Below are positions 11,992 through 20,089 of a DNA stretch of 28,480 nucleotides, piece after piece. This stretch comes from Acephala macrosclerotiorum (lineage: Eukaryota; Ascomycota; Leotiomycetes; Helotiales; Mollisiaceae). The stretch covers positions 6,932-35,411 of the forward strand of contig MU119615.1 in assembly GCA_014904845.1 (NCBI GenBank). Direction: 5' to 3'. The notes under the pieces were generated by a model. The model saw only the letters and a list, made by a program, of their open reading frames with translations, made no database searches and had not been told where the DNA came from. The position numbers and the translations under genes were made by a program. The stretch's first letter is position 1. Every line of letters begins with the position of its first letter.

Positions 11992-12460
11992 GAGGTGCTC
12001 AAATGCAGCGATTTGATTGGTTCATTAAGGAATTTTGTAGCAGGGGTAGTTTAGAGGCCCCGGAATAATATATAACCGCTCCGGCGAAGAACATCAAAAT
12101 CTCAATTGCGTTGCGCTTTAAATATTAATTCAAGCTATTATATAAACAGCTTAATATTCGGAAATAAGTTGAAACTCAATCAAATACCACTAGATTTCAA
12201 GTTTCAAGCGATTCTATTAATCCGTTGTTGCGCAAATTAGTAGAATATAGTCGCACTTAGCAAAAATGGCGACCGTAAAACTCAAGTACGCTGCTGCCTT
12301 AGGCACTAAGGCCGGCAACCGCTCCTCCGGTGAGAAACACCAAAATTCTCTAAGTGCGTTTCTGCCTTAGGCACTAAGGAGCTTATCGGCTTATCGGCTT
12401 CACCGCTCGGCAGAATCTAGAACTACTACTCTATTTTCAAATGCTTATAAAACGCTCAAA

Positions 12461-12658
12461 TTAAGAGCTATTAGCTTGAAACTTGAAATAAGAATAAATT
12501 ACTAAAGTCGAAGACTTTGAAGCCCTCCGCAGGAGCGCCCCTGCGAGGCCTATAGAGCAAAATGTGCGTCGAGTGTCGAAAGAAAAGGCTCGTCCGTTGA
12601 TTGGCTCGCTTGCGAGTCGACTGCGGACGGACTTTTTCTTTTGGAACGAGAGAAACAT
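12461..12658 (-). other. Small conserved open frame (65 codons) at the R2 3' terminus
   Basis: This is the R2 counterpart of the frame at 6339-6536, starting MFLSFQKKKSVRS and ending near YSYFKFQ. Six residues differ from R1 (R6Q, S21N, Y26S, A36I, R40G, K63N) among roughly 16 nucleotide differences. That is not a clear sign of protein-level constraint. It overlaps the terminal hairpin region. Probably non-coding. Confidence 0.2.
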
Positions 12659-12660
12659 TT

Positions 12661-13563
12661 TTAATTTATTCGTATAATTTTATTATTATTAATAAATATT
12701 TATTAAAAAAAATATTATATTTTTAAATATAAAAACAAATTTAATTTTTAAAAGTTTTTAATAATTTTTTAATTTATATTTTTTTAATATATTTATTTTA
12801 TTATATTTATTATTATTTAATCGATTAAAATTTTATATCGCGTATTTTATTTTAATTTTAAATATTAATATATTTCGAATATAATAATTCGAATAATATA
12901 TAATAAATACGATATATATTATTTATAATTATTAAAATCGTAAAAATAATTATATTAAAAAAAAATTTAATTAATATAATTAAAAAACGAAAAAAGTTTA
13001 ATAAATATAATTAAATAATAAAATATTTAAAATTTTATATATTATTTCATTAAAAAAATTTAATAAAAATTTTTTTAATATTAATTTTATAAATTTAAAT
13101 ATATAATTTTTAATTTTTTTAAATTTATTAAATAAATTTTTTTTTTTAATTATAATAAAATAATATATAATAATTTATAATATTTTTATTTTATTTTTTA
13201 TTTTTTATTTTTTTATAATAATAAATTTATTAATTTTAATATTTTAATAATTAATTTTTATTTTAAATTTTAATTATAATATTTATATAATTATTTTATA
13301 TTAATAAATTTTTTTATAAATTGTATTATTATTATATTTTTTTTTATTTTTTTATTTTTATTATAATAAAAAAAATTTATTTTTAATTTAAAAATTAATA
13401 ATTAATTATTATTTATTATTATTTATATTAATATATATATTATTTATATTTATATTAAATTTTTATAATTTGATTTATTTTTAATTATAATTAAAAAAAA
13501 ATTTAAAAATTTATTTAACGTATTATTATTAATTTAATAAAATTTAATAATTAAATAAAAAAT
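12661..13563. other. AT-only spacer between inverted R2 and R3
   Basis: The spacer has no gene. A hand count gives about 12 C's and 14 G's in 900 bp (roughly 3% G+C); about ten of the C's are in CG. It separates the facing 3' ends of R2 and R3, so the two could form a large fold-back. Both borders are sharp. Confidence 0.8.
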
Positions 13564-13863
13564 AAAATGTTTTTCTCGTTCCGAAAAAAAAGGTCTGTCT
13601 GCAGCCGATTCGCAAGCGAGCCAATCAGCGGACGGGCTTTTTATTTCGATACTCGATGCACATTTTGCTTCGCAGGCCTCGCAAAAGCGTTTTTATAAAG
13701 GGTTTCAAAGTCTTCGACTTTAGTAATTTACTCTTATTTTAAGTTTTAAATTAAAAGCTTTTAATTTGAGCGTTTTATAAGCATTTCAAATTAGTATAAT
13801 TATTAAAAGGTAATAGTTTGAGATTCTGCCGGGCGGTGAAATCGATAAGCTGATAAACTCATT

Positions 13864-14295
13864 AGTGCCTAAGGTAGAAACGCACTGCGGAGCCTCATAT
13901 TACTAGGGGGACACCCCTTGGGACTCTCGTCTCTTATATTGAGTTACTACAATCGATTCAATTAATTTGAATTACTCTACTTAATATATAATTCCAGGGA
14001 GAGACTCCCTGGGACTCCTTTCGAGAGTTGCGTAACCATTCCAGTATTTAAATACTTTGGTACTTTAAGTAAAAACGCACTTCAAAGCTTTATACTAGAA
14101 AAACACTCCCTGGGACTCCCGTCTCTTATATTAAATTGCTACGATTGATTCTATTGATTATAAATACTTATTACGATTATATTTACTAGGGAGAAACTCT
14201 TTAAAACTTTCTTTGAAAACTACGCAATTATAAAATTAATAAAAATAAAATTTTAATATATTAGCATTTTAATACCTAAGGCAAAAACGTACTTA
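13864..14295 (-). repeat. Tandem array in R3, two units plus partial, partly mutated
   Basis: Start motifs (reverse complements of agtgcgtttctgccttagg) lie at 13864-13886, 14059-14081 and about 14271-14295, giving units of about 195 and 213 bp. GC-rich modules are visible at about 13903-13925, 13994-14020 and 14104-14125. Mutation increases toward the 5' end of the element. Confidence 0.7.
13994..14012. repeat. Perfect hairpin with symmetrically changed stem
   Basis: CCAGGGAG, loop AGA, CTCCCTGG pair perfectly. The R1 equivalent (6092-6109, reverse complement) has GGGGG and CCCCC arms. Thus one G-to-A and one C-to-T change fall at paired positions and the stem is kept. This could be selection on structure, or strand-symmetric RIP acting on a palindrome. 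Confidence 0.65.
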
Positions 14296-16663
14296 AATAG
14301 TTTTACGATCGCTATTTTTACTGAGTACGATTATATTTTATTAATTTGCGTAATAACGAATTAATAAAATCGTTTAAAACTTAAAATTTAACGATATTTA
14401 ATTAAATTTCAATTTATTTATAAGTTTTATACAGTTTATATTAATAAATAACTTTTAATTATAATCGTATATAAATCGAAATTTTAATATTTTTTATCGA
14501 ATCGATTATATATTAATTCGAAATTATTACGTAATTACTTCTATTATTAAATCTTTAATAAATTAATCAAATTATTAAATTTAAATATTTCGATTAAAAT
14601 TTAATATTATTATTATTGATTTTATTATTTACTAGTGATCGTTAAATTATAAAATATAATAAGATCAACGAACTCGAAATAAAACTTTCGAAAAAAAAAT
14701 AAACTCGAAAATTTTAATTTATATATATTAATTTTTTAATTATATATATATTTATTTTAAAAACTATTTTCTAATTATAAACGTCGCTTTAAATTCTTAA
14801 AAATTTAATTCGAATTAAATTTATAAATAGGATTTTATCGTCGTTAGTTTTTTAAATAAAATTTTTTAATAAAAAAAAAAAAATATAAATTTTTTTATAA
14901 AATATCTTTTTATTTTTAACGTATAATTTAATATCGTCGCTTATTTTATACTCTTATAAAATTTATAACCCGAAAATTATTACTAGTAATATTTATATTT
15001 ATTTTCGATTTATTAATTTTTTTTTTAATATTTATTTTAAAATTAAATTCGTATTATTTTCTTTTTTCGATCTCGATTTTAAAATCGAAAATATTATTAA
15101 TAATTAATAAAATTTAATATTTATTTAAATTGAAATTTAAAATTGTTTCGATAAAAAAAAAGTTTATACTATTAACGAAAAAATTTATTTTCGATTCTAA
15201 AAATACTTAGAGTTTTTTATTTAAATAATTCGTTTTAATATATTAATAATTATTGCAACTTTCGATCGCTTTTTAAATTTATATTAACGAACGATTTTTC
15301 TCGAATTTTTACTTTTTAAAACTCTCTTTTTTCTTTTTATTGATTATATTATTTTTCGATATTCGATAAATTACTCGAATAACGTATTCGAAAAAATATT
15401 TAATAAAATAAAACACTTTTAAAATCTTTTTAAATTCTCTTATTTTAAAATTCTAAATAAACGTTTATTTCAAATAATAAAATGAAAAAATTTAAACTAA
15501 TTTATTTAAATATTACCCGGTATTATTATTATTATTCGATCGATTAAATTTTAATCTCGTTAATAAATATTTCGATCGTACGTTCAATTCGATCGTATTT
15601 TTATTACTTTAATTTTTTCTCTTAATTTAATATTAATAAAATAATAAATCGAGAGTTTCGAACAATACTCGAAAACATTATTTTATTAGTCGATGAACTT
15701 TCTTTTTCGAAAATAAACTTAACGAATCGTATTACAACTTCGAAAAATATTTACGTTTAAAAAAATATTTAAAAAGTTTCGATATATAATTTCACATTTC
15801 AAATGCAAAATTTTAAATAAAATATTAAATTTCAAAAATTTTAAAAAAAATATATAAAAAAGTAATTAAAATTTAATGTTTTTCACTTATAGTTAAAATA
15901 ATTCGTACTACGTAAATTATACGTAATTTGAAAAAAGTTAATATTAATTTTTAAAGCGAACGACTAATAAAAAAAAAAAAAATATTATTATTTTTTTATA
16001 TATTTATTATTATTATTTTCGATTTAATAAAAATTTTTAAAAAATATTTATAATAATTTTAAATATTATTAATTATATTATATTAAATTAAAAATAAAAT
16101 ATTAATAATTTTTTATAATTTTATTATTAAATTTATTATAATTATTTAATTTATTTTAAAATATTTAATATTTATTTTATTATATCGATTTTTTATTTTT
16201 TATTTTTTATTTTTTTAAATTATTCTATTTATTAATTAAATCGAATTAATTATTATTATACGAATTATATAATCGTATTAATATTAATATTTTATTTTTT
16301 AAAATTTTAATTTATTTTTTATTATTAATATTTTATATTATCGATTTTTTATTAAAATTTTTAATTTATAATTTTTTTTTATTTTAAATAAATTTTTTTT
16401 TTTTTTTAATTTTTATAATTTTTATAAATTTTATATATTAATTTATATTTATTTCAAATTTTATTTATATTAATTATTTTATATTCGAATTTTAAAATTA
16501 TATTTTATTTAATAATAAATTTTTATATTAAAAATATAAAATAAAATAAAATTTAAAAATTTAAAAAAAAAATTAATTAAAACGTAATATATTTTTTTTT
16601 AAAAATAAATTATTTTATTTTTAATTTATTTTATAAATTTTTAAAATTTTTATTAAAATAAAT

Positions 16664-16750
16664 ATAAAAAACGTTATTATAATATAATTATAATATTTTA
16701 ACGATTTTACAATTTTACGATTTTAATAAAATAATATATTTCGATTATAT
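16664..16750 (-). repeat. Heavily mutated repeat copy, inverted partner of 7244-7330
   Basis: Its reverse complement matches 7244-7330 nearly base for base, including the CG positions in gtaaaatcg. It abuts, or is part of, the R-like scrap at 16760-16870. The element cannot be identified. Confidence 0.5.
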
Positions 16751-16759
16751 AATTTATTA

Positions 16760-16870
16760 TATTTAAAAATTTTATAATTATAATTTTTATTGAATATAAT
16801 TATATTTTATTAATTTATATAATAACGAATTAATAAAATTATTTACAATTTAAAATTTAATAATATTTTT
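16760..16870 (-). mobile_element. Strongly mutated scrap of element R (R5)
   Basis: The stretch gattatattttattaa-like followed by taacgaattaataaaat matches R3 14300-14390 (minus orientation), including the word taacgaattaataaaat and the preceding atttttattgaatataat versus atttttactgagtacgat. It loses similarity after about 16870. It shows that older R copies have been mutated past easy recognition. Confidence 0.5.
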
Positions 16871-16930
16871 TAATAAATTTATTAAATTTAAATAAAATCG
16901 TTTATTATAAAAAATATTAATTTATTATAT

Positions 16931-17050
16931 TTATTTTATTATTTAAATAAACAATTAAAATTTTAATAAAAAATTTAATAAAATTTTATTATTTTATTAT
17001 TTAAATAAACAATTAAAATTTTAATAAAAAATTTAATAAAATTTTATTAT
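16931..17050. repeat. Tandem duplication of a 58-bp unit
   Basis: Two near-identical head-to-tail copies, each containing atttaaataaacaattaaa, occupy 16931-16988 and 16989-17050. Near identity implies the duplication is later than the C-to-T decay. Confidence 0.85.
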
Positions 17051-17336
17051 AAATATAAAAAAAAAAAAATTATTATAAATTTAATTTATTATTTTTATTA
17101 TAATTATTTTTTAAATTTTATAAAATATTATATTTAATTTATTTTTAAAATTCGATTAAAAAAAATATAATAAATTTTTTTTTAAATATTATTTTATTTA
17201 TTTTTTTATTTTTTATAAAATACATTTTTTTTATTTCGTAATATTATTAATTATATTTCGAAATATATTATAATATTATAAAAAAATTATACTTTTTATA
17301 AACGTTTTAAAACGTATATTCAACGCTATAAAAAAA

Positions 17337-17337
<1 letters not shown>

Positions 17338-17363
<26 letters not shown>
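17338..17363. repeat. Homopolymer run of 26 T
   Basis: An uninterrupted T run just outside the normal-composition block. On the minus strand it is an A run downstream of the pseudogene tail at 17366, so it could be the relic of a retroposed poly(A), though nothing else supports that. Confidence 0.8.
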
Positions 17364-17365
<2 letters not shown>

Positions 17366-17370
<5 letters not shown>

Positions 17371-18841
17371 ATAATAATTAAAATTCGAAATTATACGTTA
17401 TATTATTTTCGATTTTAATACGTTTAAAAAAGTTTTAAAAAAACTATTTTTAATATTTTATAATTAATATTAACTTTACGGAAATTAAAAAACTTGAAAA
17501 GGTTTATAAAGTATAATAGTACTCGTCATCGGCTAAAGTCGAAAAGCATTTGCGATTAGCCTAGAGCTGCGCGTCGTCAATCTCGAAGCTAGTGGTCGAA
17601 GGTGATACGAGGAGGCAAGACCGTTACAAGTAGAGATATGCAATCACGGCAAGCGCTAAGAGTAGCTTTCGTCGCTTTGCAGGTCGTGGGTCCTCGTCGC
17701 CTGTATCGCAGGCGTCATCGGTGTTAACGAAATGGTGGGTTTCGCTACTGGTCTCTCTATGCGTGTCCTGGCGCTACCGCTTCTCCCCCTGTTTCCCCGA
17801 CTCAGGCTCGCCACCCGGTGCCGGGTTAGATGGAGCACAGGGGCTGGGACTTCGAGAGGCTAGTGAAGTATAGCGGTGCTCGTCCTTGATCGTAGTTGCT
17901 GAATGCCTGTGATTGACCTCAGACTATGCTTGGCTCAAGGGATGGGGAGGAGACTCTACTTGAAACGTGTTCCGTTAGCGACTTGTTCCGCAAGTTCTTC
18001 TAAACTGGGTACTGTTTAACCAGCTAGTTACCTTTAAGCTCAGCGAGCAACTTAGGGCTGAGTGAGATTCTCAGTTGATCTTCAGTGATTCAAGTGGAGA
18101 GCTCATCGACTAGGTCCGTTTCTACCTGTGGGACTAAGTCTCGAGAGGATCGTTCGCAAGGTGGCCATAGCATTGACATCCGCATGTCGTCTGCGTTAAC
18201 CCAAGAATCAGACCTGTTTGGATGTTTACCCCATACGACTCGGTACTGAGTTGTCTTTGTCTAGCGTCCAGCAAGCTGCCGGGCGCGTATCCCACGCAGT
18301 CGAAAACGGTGCTTGTCGATCTCGAGTTGCGTGGCTGGTAGTAGGGTGAGGCTGTGATGCCGTTTAAGGGGTGCATTTGGACCATGGTCACGGAGAGGCG
18401 GAAGAGCCTCGATAGGGTCTGAGCGGACCTTCCGCTGCCTCTTTGCAGGTCGCCGGCCCTCATCATCCTCGTCACTTGTATTATGACTGCGTTCGCTGGC
18501 CTCGAGATGTGGATGTCGCTGCAGACCTCAGCCTCGTCCAAGTGCCACTGCTTCTCTCCTCGTTGCTCCGGCTCCTTATCGTCGTCCTCCCTCATCGCCT
18601 CTCCTGCTACCTCCTGTCGCTGCTGCCGCTGCTGTTGCTCTTGTGGCCCCTCCCCCTGGTCCTGACTGCAAAGTGGAGAGCCACGTCTGAACTCCTCTAA
18701 TCTGACGTTACCAGTCCTGCTTTGATCATTTTCTTGATTAATTTGAGGGTGCGATGGCTCAATAGAGTGGCGGTGAGGTCGTGGAGAGCCAGGAGCAGTG
18801 GCCGACGACGATTTATCTTGCTCTTCGAATAGCAGTAGCAT
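17366..18841 (-). pseudogene. Decayed fungal repetitive gene with acidic stretches and two basic NLS-like motifs
   Basis: Reading the minus strand from 18841, a Gln/Glu-rich stretch (GPQEQQQRQQRQEV) gives way, after a frame change, to an acidic run (DTSDEDDEG) and RRPAKRQRK at 18429-18455. About 385 bp of unrelated sequence (about 17936-18316) follows. The frame then resumes as YTSLASRSPSP, has an in-frame TAG, and reaches a second acidic run (DTGDEDP) and RPAKRRK at 17666-17686. More stops follow, and the tail (17366-17440) has been reduced to AT. The same order occurs in the pseudogene at 19310-19790. I recall this layout from dispersed fungal hypothetical proteins; that is memory, not a search. 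A nuclear DNA-associated role for the ancestor is inferred only from the acidic/basic motifs. The 235-codon open frame at 18134-18841 covers only part of it. Confidence 0.5.
17936..18316. other. Probable insertion of about 385 bp interrupting the pseudogene
   Basis: In the related copy, the sequence homologous to 17850-17935 (19440-19518) directly adjoins that homologous to 18317-18480 (19523-19640). Here the two parts are separated by about 385 bp without resemblance to that copy. The word tgcttg occurs at both ends and could be a short target duplication. No known element is recognised in the insert. Confidence 0.35.
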
Positions 18842-19309
18842 ATCCCTTTCAAGTTAAGAGGCGTTTTCCTCACTTTCTCTTCCACTGTCCGAGTCCAGCG
18901 GTTTTAGGTAGAGCGAGGGGCCTGGCTCCTCTGGTGTGTGTTGAGTGTTTCTGTCATCATGTTGGCTGATCCGGTCGTGTGATGTGATGGTCTAGGGGAG
19001 TGGTAGCGAGAGCGAGGCTGGCCTTGGGCGAGCGTAGAAGCCAAGCCTTCCTGCCCGAGCGGAGGGAATGGACGGAGGCCATCGCCCACAAAACGCTCGT
19101 CTTCGACATCATACCATGGTTCATGGCCGGACTAGGGACTGTTTATGGCACAAAATATAAGGAGTGTGGGCATAAGCGGTGCCATGATTGCGTCCTCGAA
19201 AGACCGGCAAAGTATCTACTTAGAATTCTTTTGATAAAGGAGGGGAGGCACGAAATGCGGAGGGGCTAATCCAGAAGAAGGGTATGGGGGCCAAGGGAGA
19301 TCTCAACTA
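18842..19309. other. Intervening normal-composition DNA, no clear gene
   Basis: This stretch separates the two pseudogenes. On the plus strand, a frame running to 19269 (first possible codon GTG at 19000, no ATG at a sensible place) contains YKECGHKRCHDC at about 19165-19200. That resembles the Cys-His pairs of fungal zinc-binding proteins, but the expected upstream cysteines are not seen. If it was ever a gene it is a fragment. Other short frames here overlap each other and look like chance. Confidence 0.3.
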
Positions 19310-19790
19310 TGAGCACCAGCAGCACTTTAGCAGTTTGAACTCGAGATTATACGTTATATTATCCCCGATCTTTGTCCGTTTAAGGAAGCCTTAAAAGGGC
19401 AATTCAGCGACTAGTACCGATTTTGTTGCTGCAAAAGGACTTCGAAAAGTTCGCGAGGTATAGTAGTACTCGTTATCGATAAATGTCGGCGCATATTTGT
19501 AATCAGCCTAAGGCTGCGCGTTGATCTCAACTTGTGTGGCTAGCGGCGGCGTGAGACTATGGGGACGTTCGAGACGATACTTCCGCCGCTTTTTAGGTCG
19601 TGGGTCATCGTCGTCGCTTGTGTCATGACGATAATCCTCGTCCTCAGGGTTATCAATGTCATCTTCTTCCTCCCATCCTTGCTGTTCTCCTATAGCTGGC
19701 TCCCCAAGCTCTTCCTCATTCCCCTCCCTCGTATCTCCAATCCCTCCTCCGCTCCCACTACTTCTTCCTCTTGCTGCTGATTCTCCCCAG
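19310..19790 (-). pseudogene. Second decayed copy of the acidic/NLS repetitive gene
   Basis: On the minus strand the frame reads an acidic stretch (EEEDDIDNPEDEDYRHDTSDDDDP), then RPKKRRK at 19580-19600 and HSLTPPLATQVEI. Next come a TAG at 19507-19509, NEYYYTSRTFRSP, a TAA at 19391-19393 and finally GFLKRTKIGDNITYNLEFKL at 19331-19390. Both stops sit where CAG or CAA (Gln) would suit, so each needs one C-to-T change. Upstream of about 19790 the frame is closed by another stop. This copy is the unmutated reference for the AT-reduced tail at 17366-17440. It was probably part of a dispersed repeat family, and its function is unknown. Confidence 0.5.
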
Positions 19791-20089
19791 CGCGTCTGCT
19801 ACACCCTCCGCCTTTTGCTGCTCCAGTTCCTCCTTACTCACGTCCGGCGTATCGAGTTGAGACTGTTAGACTTTCGAGTGGTTTTAGTACTGAGTAAGCA
19901 CTGCAATAGATATAATGTCCCCGCACCTAGCTAGATCTTACCACCTTAATTAATCAACCAGACCATCAAGTCCATCGAATATATCACTCAAATTGACAGA
20001 GACGCATCTTGTCGCGCTTCCGGTTTTCTGCAATGTGATTCTGAACGGGGGAAGATGGGGGTTATAGCACCTGCGAAGCGGCAGTGACT
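19791..20089. other. Intergenic DNA downstream of the HET gene
   Basis: Normal-composition sequence between the HET stop codon and the pseudogene. It holds no supported gene, repeat or recognisable 3'-end signal. It would contain the HET gene's 3' untranslated region. Confidence 0.5.

Larger units (their letters stand above)
10566..12660 (+). mobile_element. Element R copy 2 (R2), unmutated but 5'-truncated
   Basis: R2 is the best-preserved copy of the internal part of R. From about 10570 to 12660 it aligns with the reverse complement of R3 (13564-15890) once C-to-T and G-to-A changes are allowed. Its first 80 bp or so, seen at 5391-5475 in R1, are missing; upstream is AT-only DNA. The GC-hairpin array is collapsed: only two start motifs (12284-12311 and 12352-12379) remain, without the gggggtccc modules. 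The 3' end matches the other copies. No transposase or polymerase motif was found in either strand. The open frames at 10611-11185 and 11450-11659 are short, mutually overlapping or lack an ATG, so I do not call them genes. Confidence 0.8.
13564..15965 (-). mobile_element. Element R copy 3 (R3), full length, inverted, graded RIP decay
   Basis: R3 is the most complete copy, about 2.4 kb, read on the minus strand. Its 5' end lies at 15965 (reverse complement agtcgttcgctttaaaaa) and its 3' end at 13564. It contains the 5' part known from R1, the internal segment known from R2 and a two-unit hairpin array. Mutation load is graded. The 3' 400 bp (13564-13960) is near normal, the array is intermediate, and beyond about 14300 most C and G outside CG have become T and A. 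No intact coding frame remains. Comparison with R2 gives the direction of change. Confidence 0.8.
15966..17365. other. AT-only tract with buried repeat relics
   Basis: No gene is supportable. Within it, 16664-16750 is the inverted partner of 7244-7330, and about 16760-16870 resembles a mutated piece of element R. A 58-bp tandem duplication lies at 16931-17050, and an unbroken run of 26 T's at 17338-17363. Composition rises gradually from about 17380, inside a pseudogene copy. Confidence 0.75.

Noticed and set aside
18443..18700. Plus-strand leucine/serine-rich frames at 18443-18700 and 18483-18665
   Set aside because: Shadows of the Gln/Glu-rich minus-strand pseudogene.
19559..19934. Plus-strand Ser/Pro/Leu-rich frames
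   Set aside because: Antisense of the acidic region of the pseudogene at 19310-19790.
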